A DNA stretch of 64,000 nt from assembly GCF_004104375.1 (NCBI RefSeq), contig NZ_QOVM01000002.1, positions 434,001-498,000 on the forward strand. Reading direction: 5' to 3'. Source of the stretch: Leeuwenhoekiella aequorea (lineage in GTDB: Bacteria > Bacteroidota > Bacteroidia > Flavobacteriales > Flavobacteriaceae). Below the pieces are notes generated by a model, which saw nothing but the letters and a program-made list of their open reading frames with translations, made no database searches and was not told where the DNA came from. Positions 18,273-25,362 of this stretch are shown here, piece by piece (the stretch's first letter is position 1; every line of letters begins with the position of its first letter). The translations under genes and the position numbers were made by a program.

Positions 18273-18457
18273 AGGCATTTAAAGGGCTTCTCACAAGTTT
18301 AAATCAGGAATTAAAATATTTGTATTTTGCACATCTTTTCAGAAAAAAATTATTGACAGAAAATCACCTGTTTCAGGAGGTTACGATCTAATTTAAATTT
18401 GTTGATTAAAACTTAAAAAAATTAGCACTTCATAACTCAAAAAAATACCTAATCTGT

Positions 18458-18465
18458 TACCTTTG
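18458..18465 (+). promoter_or_regulatory. -7 promoter box of the acidic unknown gene
   Basis: TACCTTTG matches TAnnTTTG exactly and lies 22 bases before the TTG start at 18488, which supports that unusual start. Confidence 0.6.
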
Positions 18466-18487
18466 TGACAACATTAAAATATTCATT

Positions 18488-18865
18488 TTGAAGAATCAAA
18501 AAGCGATAAAAATATTAAACAAGCTCATCGGTGAAGTTGAGCAGAATGGTATTATTACAAATACTGTTGTCGAGGATTTACAAAATCTAAGACCTTACGC
18601 TATAGAAGAACAACGTCCTTTAATAGCAAAAACTATACGTCTGGTTTTTGAACATATTGAAGCGTACCAGACTTTTGATATTCCTATTCCTGAAGAAGAG
18701 CCTATAGAAGGTTATGAAGAATTACTTGAAGAAGAAGAATCTACTGATCCTGCTGAAAGTTTACTATACCTTTTAAACTTATTGGCTGAGCCAGAAAATA
18801 AAACAAACCGACTTGATTTGAGAGCTTATGTTGAAGCTTTACAAATGTATGCTGAAGAGAATTAA
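18488..18865 (+). CDS. small acidic protein of unknown function
   Basis: A 125-residue cytosolic protein. It is helical (MKNQKAIKILNKLIGEV start), with a very acidic linker (about 65-92, rich in Glu) and a Leu-rich C-terminal helix region (SLLYLLNLLAEPENK). I recognise no named domain; similar short proteins occur in other Flavobacteriaceae. The start is TTG at 18488: no ATG or GTG gives a sensible product, since the next Met is only 8 residues from the end, and a promoter box lies 22 bases upstream. It faces the helicase gene divergently and the SDR gene convergently. Confidence 0.78.
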   Translation: MKNQKAIKILNKLIGEVEQNGIITNTVVEDLQNLRPYAIEEQRPLIAKTIRLVFEHIEAYQTFDIPIPEEEPIEGYEELLEEEESTDPAESLLYLLNLLAEPENKTNRLDLRAYVEALQMYAEEN

Positions 18866-18887
18866 ATTTTCTCTTTAATTACTATAT

Positions 18888-18922
18888 AAAAAAACACCCG
18901 CTGCCGCGGGTGTTTTTTTTTA
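18888..18922. terminator. bidirectional terminator
   Basis: ACACCCGC (18894-18901) pairs with GCGGGTGT (18906-18913) around TGCC, flanked by A and T runs. It separates convergent genes. Confidence 0.88.
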
Positions 18923-18937
18923 ATTCAAGTTACTCCT

Positions 18938-19663
18938 CTACTTTTTTGGAGGCTTAGATGGTCTTACTTCTATTTTGCTAGGTAGTGCACGTGGATTCAA
19001 CTTTAGTAAATCTACAATGAGTTCTCCAATATCTTCACTTTGAATCTTCCAGGCATCTTCTGCTGATGGATTATGATCGTTAAAATGTGTAGCTACAGAT
19101 CCCGGCATTATCGTTGAAACCTTGATATCATCATCTCTAAGATCTAGCATCATCGCTTGTGTAAAGCCGGTTACGCCAAATTTACTGGCGTTGTATGCGC
19201 TACCGCCAGCAAAAAAATTTGTGCCGGCTAAGCTTGAAATTGTAAAAATATATCCTTGTGCTTTTTTCAGATGATCTACTGACGCCTTTACACTATAAAA
19301 TACTCCTGAAAGGTTTGTATCTATAGTTTCCTGCCACTGCTCTACAGACAAATCCTTGATATTTGCAAAATGACCAAGACCTGCATTTGCCACGAGAACG
19401 TCTAACTGACCAAATTTCTCTATGGTCTTCTTAACCGCTTGTTCCTGGCTTTCATAATTGCGGACGTCTGCCTCCACACCAAGAACATCTGCCTTACCAC
19501 TATATTTATCCTGAAGTTCTTTAGCAACATCGGTTGCATTCTCAAGTGATCTACTGGTAATCACAACATTCATACCCAGTTCTAGAAGTGCTTCTGCAAC
19601 TCCCCTTCCTATACCTTTTGTACCTCCTGTAATAAGAGCTACCTTGTTTTTAAATTTTTCCAT
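18938..19663 (-). CDS. SDR family oxidoreductase
   Basis: A 241-residue classical SDR with TGGTKGIG (12-19), NAG (93-95), Ser143/Ser144 and Tyr157-Lys161 (YNASK). An Arg (SRS, about 38) after the second strand suggests NADP(H). The family includes 3-ketoacyl-ACP reductase-like and glucose-dehydrogenase-like enzymes; the substrate is unknown. The C-terminus ends in a Lys/Pro-rich tail (RPSKPPKK). It is a single gene and shares only fold-level similarity with the other SDR of the window at 5129-5872. No exact TAnnTTTG box is visible in front of it. Confidence 0.92.
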   Translation of the reverse strand: MEKFKNKVALITGGTKGIGRGVAEALLELGMNVVITSRSLENATDVAKELQDKYSGKADVLGVEADVRNYESQEQAVKKTIEKFGQLDVLVANAGLGHFANIKDLSVEQWQETIDTNLSGVFYSVKASVDHLKKAQGYIFTISSLAGTNFFAGGSAYNASKFGVTGFTQAMMLDLRDDDIKVSTIMPGSVATHFNDHNPSAEDAWKIQSEDIGELIVDLLKLNPRALPSKIEVRPSKPPKK

Positions 19664-19782
19664 AGCCTAAAAATACCGCTTAATTCGTGGGACTCGAAAA
19701 CACAAATTTTAAAGTTTTCCTAAAACTGTATTAAGGAATAGATATAAAGTCTTACAACATTGTTATACTGTAATTCAAGAAG

Positions 19783-19790
19783 TATATTTG
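19783..19790 (+). promoter_or_regulatory. promoter of the VTT-like membrane protein gene
   Basis: TATATTTG at 19783-19790, with a TTG -33 element at 19760-19762 and a 20-base spacer, fits the Bacteroidota promoter consensus. The gene starts 16 bases further on. Confidence 0.65.
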
Positions 19791-19806
19791 CAAAAAAAAA
19801 TAGTCG

Positions 19807-20427
19807 ATGACTTCAGAGCATAAAAAAGAAAAAAAGTCCAGACTACAACTGCTACACCAGTATTATAAATATACTGGGTTTTATTCATTTGTAGGAGGAA
19901 GCCTTAAAAAAGCACTTACACCACTTGTACTTTTTATAATTGCAATTGTATGTGTACATTATTTTGTTATAGATATAAATGATTTACTAATTAAAATGAC
20001 AAACACCTTCCCTCCTTTTTGGGTATTGTTTGTATTTTTTCTTTCGGAAAGTATTTTGGGTTTGATTCCACCGGAAATTTTTATTGCTTGGAGTGATAAA
20101 ATGCCAGATCCTATTCTTTATCTTTCGCTTATAGCTGTACTCTCTTACGCCGGAGGTATAATAAGTTATTTTACAGGACGTGCTTCTACACGTATTCATG
20201 CGGTTCACGAATATTTAGAAGTTAAAATGTCAAAGCACTTAAAAAATGCGCGTAAATGGGGTGGCTTTTTAATAGTTGTAGGCGCGATATTACCTGTACC
20301 ATTTGCAATAAGCAGTCTCGCAGCAGGAATGATTAAATACCCTTTTCTCAATTACTTATTATTCGGTTTACTTCGATTTGTACGTTTTGCAATCTATGGC
20401 GTAGCAATCTTTAATTTAGTAGAATGA
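19807..20427 (+). CDS. VTT/DedA-like inner-membrane protein
   Basis: A 206-residue membrane protein. After a basic cytosolic head, a first helix lies at about 36-52, with others near 68-82, 100-120, 150-170 and 178-200. The SYFTGRAS and GGFLIVVGAILPVPFAISSLAAG segments recall the re-entrant regions of the VTT (SNARE-associated/DedA) superfamily. Some DedA proteins (UptA) translocate undecaprenyl phosphate, but this divergent YqaA-like member has no assigned substrate. It overlaps the following DUF3817 gene by four bases (ATGA), so translation is probably coupled. Confidence 0.82.
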   Translation: MTSEHKKEKKSRLQLLHQYYKYTGFYSFVGGSLKKALTPLVLFIIAIVCVHYFVIDINDLLIKMTNTFPPFWVLFVFFLSESILGLIPPEIFIAWSDKMPDPILYLSLIAVLSYAGGIISYFTGRASTRIHAVHEYLEVKMSKHLKNARKWGGFLIVVGAILPVPFAISSLAAGMIKYPFLNYLLFGLLRFVRFAIYGVAIFNLVE

Positions 20428-20705
20428 TCAAGACCTTTAAAATTATAAGTATTTTAGAAGGAATCTCTCTTCTTTTAATTTTATTTATCACAATGCCTCT
20501 AAAGTATATTTTTGATTATGGTCAGCCAAATCAAATTATAGGAATGGCGCATGGAATTCTATTTTTGGTGTATATAGTTCTAGCGATCATTGTAAAGACA
20601 GAGCTAAAGTGGAACTTTAAAACATTGCTTATAGTTTTAGCGTGTTCAGTAATTCCATTTGGCACCTTCTGGATGGACAAAAAGTATTTACCTAGAACTA
20701 CTTAA
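20424..20705 (+). CDS. DUF3817 family small membrane protein
   Basis: A 93-residue protein with about three membrane helices (6-26, 40-58, 66-82). It contains the DUF3817 hallmarks: an N-terminal EGISLL segment, the GQPNQIIGMAHGILFLVYI motif (about 33-51) and a terminal FGTFWMDKKY. The family is widespread in bacteria and of unknown function; some members sit in transporter operons. The ATG at 20424 overlaps the stop of the VTT-like gene, so the two form a translationally coupled pair. Confidence 0.88.
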   Translation: MIKTFKIISILEGISLLLILFITMPLKYIFDYGQPNQIIGMAHGILFLVYIVLAIIVKTELKWNFKTLLIVLACSVIPFGTFWMDKKYLPRTT

Positions 20706-20755
20706 TCACTACGGAAAGTTTTTAGGCTTAATCTTAGATCAATAAACTAGTTATA

Positions 20756-21364
20756 ATGAAATTGTATTCTTTATATTTTCTACTATTTATTAATCTGTTT
20801 GCATATGCTCAAAATTCAAAACAGCTAGTTCTATTAGATACTATTAATGATGGGTTTGCATATGATATTCGCTATGCAACGTCTAATAATTTTTTGAAAG
20901 AAGCTTTTTACGATTGTGCTGCATGCTATTTAAGACCTGAAGTTGCCAACGCACTTAAAGAGGCCAATCATTATTTCTGTGAAATGGGTTATAAAATTGT
21001 ATTATTCGATTGCTATAGACCTGTAAGTGCTCAGAAAAAGATGTGGAAAGTTTTTCCCAATCCGCAATATGTAGCCAATCCTTATAAATCTGGTTCTGTT
21101 CATAACCGAGGAGCAGCGGTTGATATTAGCTTGGCTAAATTAGATGGAATTCCTGTTGATATGGGTACAGATCACGACTTTTTTGGCAGAGAGGCTCATA
21201 TCGATAATACTTCGTTGCCAAAACAAGTACTCCAAAACAGAAAAATACTTCAGGATGGTATGCGCAAATTCGGTTTTGAAACTATACGAACCGAATGGTG
21301 GCACTTTAATTACAAGAAAAATTATTCCTTCCAGATTATAGATTTTAACTTTGAATGCAACTAA
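20756..21364 (+). CDS. D-alanyl-D-alanine dipeptidase (M15D, VanX/DdpX-like)
   Basis: A 202-residue exported zinc peptidase with a signal peptide (1-18, ending AYAQ). The active-site residues are all present: Arg88 (CYRP), zinc ligands His116 and Asp123 in SVHNRGAAVDIS, catalytic Glu180 and zinc ligand His183 (EWWHF). Non-resistance relatives hydrolyse D-Ala-D-Ala from the periplasm for cell-wall recycling or as nutrient. No vanH/vanA partner is nearby, so a glycopeptide-resistance role is not supported. It is placed 50 bases after the DUF3817 gene. Confidence 0.93.
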   Translation: MKLYSLYFLLFINLFAYAQNSKQLVLLDTINDGFAYDIRYATSNNFLKEAFYDCAACYLRPEVANALKEANHYFCEMGYKIVLFDCYRPVSAQKKMWKVFPNPQYVANPYKSGSVHNRGAAVDISLAKLDGIPVDMGTDHDFFGREAHIDNTSLPKQVLQNRKILQDGMRKFGFETIRTEWWHFNYKKNYSFQIIDFNFECN

Positions 21365-21676
21365 ATTTTATATTCACAAGGCTCATTTCTTAAATATAAA
21401 AACCAGTTTACTTTTCTAAAATATTGAGAATTATCAAATAAAAGCCGTTTTAATTAGATTAAACGGAATTTCATATGATTTTTTGAAATTTTTCGACATT
21501 ATATATGCTAATATTTAGGCTGTAACCGTTAAATATTTTAGATAAAAAATGTTAAAATTTTTACATTTCGTTTCATAATTTCCCAAACTACTGTTAAACT
21601 AAAAATTCAAAAAACCAAGCCTTCATTATACACGTAAGTTTCTTTAAGTATTAATAACCAAAGAAATTCAAACGTT
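21365..21676. other. 312-base intergenic region upstream of the ferritin-like genes
   Basis: No ORF or RNA gene is seen. It is AT-rich and holds an imperfect inverted repeat, CCGTTTTAAT (21445-21454) with ATTAAACGG (21458-21466). No poly-T run follows the repeat, so it is more likely an operator or mRNA structure than a terminator. No exact TAnnTTTG box precedes the gene at 21677, so the pair may use a different promoter type or an alternative sigma factor. Confidence 0.5.
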
Positions 21677-22408
21677 ATGAAAATGAAAAAATCGATTGAG
21701 GTAAAAACTCAAACTGTAGGTAGAAACCGCAGAAACTTTTTAAAGGTTAGTGGTTTAGCAATCGCCGGGTCAGGTTTATTACTTGCATCTTGTAGTGACG
21801 ATGACGACAACGGAAATATGTTGGGCGGTGGTGATTTTGATCTTGGGTCTGGCGATGTAGGTGTTCTTAATTATGCTTATGCACTTGAACAATTAGAAGC
21901 AGCTTTTTACACAAATGTTGTTAATGGATCTTACTATGCAGGTGCTAGTGTTGAGGAGAAAGCTATTCTTTTAGCTCTTTACAATCATGAAGTAAATCAC
22001 CGTGAGTGGTTTAAAGCGGCAATTAATGCAAATGTTCCTGATGCAGATGCTCGACTAACTGCAGATTTAGAATTCGATTTTAGTTCGGTTAACTTTGATA
22101 ATAGGGATTCAGTACTAGGTACGGCTAAGGTTCTTGAAGATACGGGAGTTAGTGCTTATAATGGTGCGGGACAATACATTCAAACGCCATTGTATCTAAC
22201 ACTTGCAGGTAAAATTGTATCTGTCGAGGCGCGTCACGCAGCAGCAATACGCTCACTAATTAGTGGGAGTGCAGATTTTACAGCATTTGCAGGTGACGAT
22301 ATTATAGATTCTAATGGCTTAGATCTTGCAGCTTCACCAGAAGAAGTTCTTTCTGCCGCGGGTGGATTTTTTGTAACTCCATTTACGTACAAAAATCCAA
22401 AAGCATAA
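21677..22408 (+). CDS. Tat-exported ferritin-like lipoprotein
   Basis: A 243-residue protein with a twin-arginine signal (NRRNFLKVSG, Arg18-Arg19) combined with a lipobox (LLASC, Cys39) and an acidic tether. The ferritin-like four-helix bundle (Ferritin_2 type) has conserved diiron ligands: Glu71/Glu74, ExxH at 105-108, Glu154 and ExxH at 184-187. Tat export implies folding, perhaps with metal, before transport. The function of this family in Flavobacteriaceae is not established; iron or reactive-oxygen handling is an inference. A second homologue follows 25 bases later. Confidence 0.88.
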   Translation: MKMKKSIEVKTQTVGRNRRNFLKVSGLAIAGSGLLLASCSDDDDNGNMLGGGDFDLGSGDVGVLNYAYALEQLEAAFYTNVVNGSYYAGASVEEKAILLALYNHEVNHREWFKAAINANVPDADARLTADLEFDFSSVNFDNRDSVLGTAKVLEDTGVSAYNGAGQYIQTPLYLTLAGKIVSVEARHAAAIRSLISGSADFTAFAGDDIIDSNGLDLAASPEEVLSAAGGFFVTPFTYKNPKA

Positions 22409-22433
22409 TCACTAACCTTAAAAAGATACCAAA

Positions 22434-23264
22434 ATGAATATTATAAAATTTTTAGACGAATTCACAACTGATCAACTTCAAGCTCCTATGAGTTCAAGAA
22501 GAGCTATGTTTGGTCAACTAGGAAATATTAGTAAAAAAGCAGCTATGCTTGCCGTACCATTTGGACTGGCAACTATGGGAAATAAAGCTCAAGCACAAAG
22601 TTCATCAGATGTAACTGCAGTTCTTAACCTAGCACTTACTCTAGAATATTTAGAAGATGAGTTTTACGACCTTGCATTACAATCTGGAGTTTTAACTACT
22701 GCAAAATCGCAAGCAATATATGCTCAAATTGCAAAGCACGAATCTCAACATGTAACATTTTTAACAAGTGCAATTGAAGCCCAGGGAGCTACACCCGTTG
22801 CTAAACCCACTTTTGATTTTACTGTCGGTGGCGCATTTGACCCTTTTATGAACAATGCAAATACGACTCAGGCAACTGCATACGCACAACTTTTAGCTTT
22901 AGCTCAAGCATTTGAAGATACTGGTGTTCGTGCATATAAAGGTCAGGCAGCAAATTTAATTGGCAATGATGCTGTACTTACTGCAGCCTTACAAATTCAC
23001 TCTGTAGAAGCACGTCACGCTTCAGAAATTAGAAGATTGAGAGGATTAGAAGGATGGATCACAGGCAACCAACGAGGAGAAGGTATGCCAGAGGCTACGC
23101 AGGCTGTTTACAATGGTGAAGAAAATGTTACTCAAGGTGGTGTAGATGTTACTACCTTAGGTTCTGGTACACCATTTAGTGTAGATTCTTCTACGCAAGC
23201 TTATGATGAAATACTTACAGGAGATCAGGCTGTAGAAATTGCAAGTCTATTTATTGTATCCTAA
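22434..23264 (+). CDS. Tat-exported ferritin-like protein
   Basis: A 276-residue protein with a Tat signal (SSRRAMFGQLG, Arg22-Arg23; cleavage probably after KAQA, about residue 54) and no lipobox, so it is soluble in the periplasm. The ferritin-like bundle carries Glu71/Glu74, ExxH at 103-106, Glu161 and ExxH at 192-195, in the same spacing as its upstream partner. A C-terminal extension of about 70 residues after the bundle is rich in Gly, Thr and Val. The pair may work as a lipid-anchored and soluble complex. A strong terminator follows. Confidence 0.88.
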   Translation: MNIIKFLDEFTTDQLQAPMSSRRAMFGQLGNISKKAAMLAVPFGLATMGNKAQAQSSSDVTAVLNLALTLEYLEDEFYDLALQSGVLTTAKSQAIYAQIAKHESQHVTFLTSAIEAQGATPVAKPTFDFTVGGAFDPFMNNANTTQATAYAQLLALAQAFEDTGVRAYKGQAANLIGNDAVLTAALQIHSVEARHASEIRRLRGLEGWITGNQRGEGMPEATQAVYNGEENVTQGGVDVTTLGSGTPFSVDSSTQAYDEILTGDQAVEIASLFIVS

Positions 23265-23301
23265 ATTCCTTTATTCTGAAATTATATTAGAATATTGAAA
23301 T

Positions 23302-23335
23302 AAAAAAACCCGATGTTTTACATCGGGTTTTTTAT
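23302..23335. terminator. bidirectional terminator
   Basis: ACCCGATG (23308-23315) pairs with CATCGGGT (23321-23328), between A and T runs. It separates the ferritin-like pair from convergent yajC. Confidence 0.88.
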
Positions 23336-23351
23336 TTTGTATAAAGTAGAA

Positions 23352-23651
23352 CTATTTTTTCTTAACAACAGCTGGTTTTACTGGTTCATTAAGCTTTTTA
23401 GTCAACTCTAAAGACAGTGCAGAACGCTCAAAAATCATTTTTCCTGCTCCACCGTCAATTACAACTGTACTTTCATTAAGTTCTAGGATCTTCCCATGAA
23501 GACCACTTTTTGTAATTACCCGATCACCACGTTTTAAAGCTTCTCCAAATTTCTTTTCATCTTTTTGGCGCTTCATTTGTGGTCGTATCATAAACAGATA
23601 CACAACCACAATCATTAACAATATGGGTAAAAAACTTGTTATTTGTTCCAT
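23352..23651 (-). CDS. yajC: preprotein translocase subunit YajC
   Basis: A 99-residue single-pass protein. Its membrane helix (about 7-23) is followed by the family motif MIRPQMKRQKD and the small domain with GDRVITKSGLHGKI and VVIDGGAGKMIFERSAL. YajC associates with SecDF and the SecYEG translocon. It begins 10 bases after the DUF1573 gene on the same strand, an arrangement found throughout Flavobacteriaceae. The basic C-terminal tail (KPAVVKKK) extends slightly beyond the E. coli protein's domain. Confidence 0.95.
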   Translation of the reverse strand: MEQITSFLPILLMIVVVYLFMIRPQMKRQKDEKKFGEALKRGDRVITKSGLHGKILELNESTVVIDGGAGKMIFERSALSLELTKKLNEPVKPAVVKKK

Positions 23652-23661
23652 TTAGTGGTTC

Positions 23662-24126
23662 TTATCCGTTGTTTGTAGGTCCTTCTTCAGACTTTACAAA
23701 TGCGGTTATTTTTACAGTTTCAGTTCCTTTTTCTGTGTTCGCTTTGATAGTTACAATTTTAGTAACAGCGTTCATACCACTACCATTGTATTTAACTAAT
23801 AATTCTCCAGTTTCGCCCGGAGCAATAGGTGCATCAGGAAAACTAGGTACTGTACAACCACAAGTACTTGTAGCATCAACAATAACTAATGGCGCTTCAC
23901 CTGTATTTTTAAATTTAAATACGTGTTCTACGTTTGTACCACGTTCTATATTACCAAAGTCATATTCACTTTCTTCAAATTCCAATGTTGGGAAACTTGT
24001 AGCATTAGCATCACGATTTGCTGCCATTTCTACGTTTTCACCTTTGATCTTTTCAGAAGCGTTGTCTTTACAACCTGTAAATGCTAATGCAGCAACTAAA
24101 CCTGCTGCTAGAAATACTTTTTTCAT
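23662..24126 (-). CDS. DUF1573 lipoprotein
   Basis: A 154-residue lipoprotein (FTGC, Cys19) with one DUF1573 domain, an immunoglobulin-like module common in Bacteroidota. Hallmarks are YDFGNIERGTNVEHVFKF, NTGEAPLVI and STCGCTVPSFP, the conserved CGC motif. Its role is unknown, probably in the periplasm or on a membrane face. It lies between nusB and yajC in a conserved order. A TATTTTTG box on the minus strand at 24151-24158 suggests it and yajC have their own promoter. Confidence 0.92.
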   Translation of the reverse strand: MKKVFLAAGLVAALAFTGCKDNASEKIKGENVEMAANRDANATSFPTLEFEESEYDFGNIERGTNVEHVFKFKNTGEAPLVIVDATSTCGCTVPSFPDAPIAPGETGELLVKYNGSGMNAVTKIVTIKANTEKGTETVKITAFVKSEEGPTNNG

Positions 24127-24150
24127 AAATTATAATTTTTTAAAGGGTCT

Positions 24151-24158
24151 CAAAAATA
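24151..24158 (-). promoter_or_regulatory. -7 promoter box of the DUF1573-yajC pair
   Basis: The minus strand reads TATTTTTG, 24 bases before the start codon and within the short gap after nusB. Confidence 0.55.
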
Positions 24159-24170
24159 CAATTTTATTTA

Positions 24171-25118
24171 TTACTCGATAAGCCCTCTTCCAGCTTTGTT
24201 AAGTCTGCCTTCCTTTTTATATTTCTTCACTAATCGGTCGAGCACTCCATTTATAAAGATGCTACTCTTTGGTGTAGAATATTCTTTCGATAATTCTAAA
24301 TATTCATTGATAGTCACTTTTATAGGAATAGATGAGAATTTCAAAAATTCACAAAGTGCCATCTTAATTAAAATTTTGTCTAAAGTTGCAATACGGTCTT
24401 GATCCCAGTTAGGCGTATTCCCTAAAATTTCGGCTTCAAACTCTTCATCATTACGAGAGGTACGCAATAGAAGATCCTTTGCATATTGTCTATCTTCCTC
24501 ATCCTTGTACAATTTTGGAAGAATTGTAGATTCTGGTGAGTTAGGTTTTAATTTAGACAGACGTTTAATAATTGTTGTATTTACAACCGGTAAATCATCT
24601 AACCAAGTAAGTCTGTAATCTTCTAAATATTCGTAGAGTTTGTCATTAGGTGCAACAAAATCTGTAAAAAATTGAATTACAAAATCTCGATCTTCTTTAT
24701 AGCTTGTTTCAGCTATATTCATATAATCTGCATAAAACTCACTGCTGGTAAGACTTTCGAATATAAGTACTACGTACTCGCTGTCTAACCTCCAGTTGTT
24801 CAGTTTAGCCTTTTTAAGTTCTTTTTGAAGTAGTTCGTTTTCAGAAAGATTTACTAAAACCTTATTATTAACAAACTTTAGATTGGGATTTTTGTCAGAC
24901 TCAGTGGCCAACATTTTTTGTTGAGATTTCTCAAGGTAGTCTTTCGCGTAAGCGTGAATTTCTACTAGCAAATCTACCATTACCAGATACAAGTCGTACA
25001 TCTGCGCCGTACTCGCATTCATAAATTTTTCCTCCTTAATCAAATCCTGATTTTCAGATTGACTTAAGGCGTAAAGCGCTTGCATTACTTTTATGCGAAT
25101 GTGCCTTCTATTGAGCAT
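24171..25118 (-). CDS. nusB: transcription antitermination factor NusB (long form)
   Basis: NusB joins NusA, NusE/S10 and NusG in rRNA antitermination. The N-terminal RNA-binding segment LNRRHIRIKVMQALYA and the C-terminal NusB region (ATLDKILIKMALCEFL, INEYLELSKEYSTPKSSIFINGVLD) are clear. Between them lies an extra region of about 150 residues, giving 315 residues against about 140 in E. coli, the normal Bacteroidota form. The frame stays open 24 codons upstream (to 25190), but the family begins at the MLNRR methionine, so ATG 25118 is chosen. Confidence 0.93.
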   Translation of the reverse strand: MLNRRHIRIKVMQALYALSQSENQDLIKEEKFMNASTAQMYDLYLVMVDLLVEIHAYAKDYLEKSQQKMLATESDKNPNLKFVNNKVLVNLSENELLQKELKKAKLNNWRLDSEYVVLIFESLTSSEFYADYMNIAETSYKEDRDFVIQFFTDFVAPNDKLYEYLEDYRLTWLDDLPVVNTTIIKRLSKLKPNSPESTILPKLYKDEEDRQYAKDLLLRTSRNDEEFEAEILGNTPNWDQDRIATLDKILIKMALCEFLKFSSIPIKVTINEYLELSKEYSTPKSSIFINGVLDRLVKKYKKEGRLNKAGRGLIE

Positions 25119-25198
25119 AGCTTTAAAGAACTTTTGATTTTTAATATCAATTTTTTTGAGGTTTAGAATCAATATGACAATGATCCTCAAAAACGCTG

Positions 25199-25206
25199 CA
25201 AAAATA
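25199..25206 (-). promoter_or_regulatory. -7 promoter box of nusB
   Basis: The minus strand reads TATTTTTG, 80 bases before the ATG at 25118. It lies inside the open-frame extension and supports the shorter nusB start. Confidence 0.5.
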
Positions 25207-25286
25207 CATGATCTCTTAGAGTTCTTAGCAAGGTATTTTGTTTTTTATCTCAAAAAACTCAACGCTTCAAATACAGTCTAATCGTT

Positions 25287-25294
25287 TACCTTTG
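25287..25294 (+). promoter_or_regulatory. -7 promoter box of the ABC exporter gene
   Basis: TACCTTTG matches TAnnTTTG exactly, 68 bases before the preferred ATG at 25363. It gives a 5' leader holding a 12-codon ORF (25310-25345). Confidence 0.6.
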
Positions 25295-25362
25295 CGGGGC
25301 TCCTAATAAATGGACTTTTTTTTACTGAAAAATTGTCTGTGCTGAGCAGATTAATAGATGCT

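Noticed and set aside
20756-21364. Vancomycin-resistance gene
   Set aside because: The VanX-like peptidase has a signal peptide and no vanH, vanA or vanRS neighbours, so it is better read as a periplasmic dipeptidase.
23636-24181. Plus-strand open frame of 181 codons
   Set aside because: It is antisense to the DUF1573 gene, which has a lipobox and the CGC motif. The plus frame has no recognisable features.
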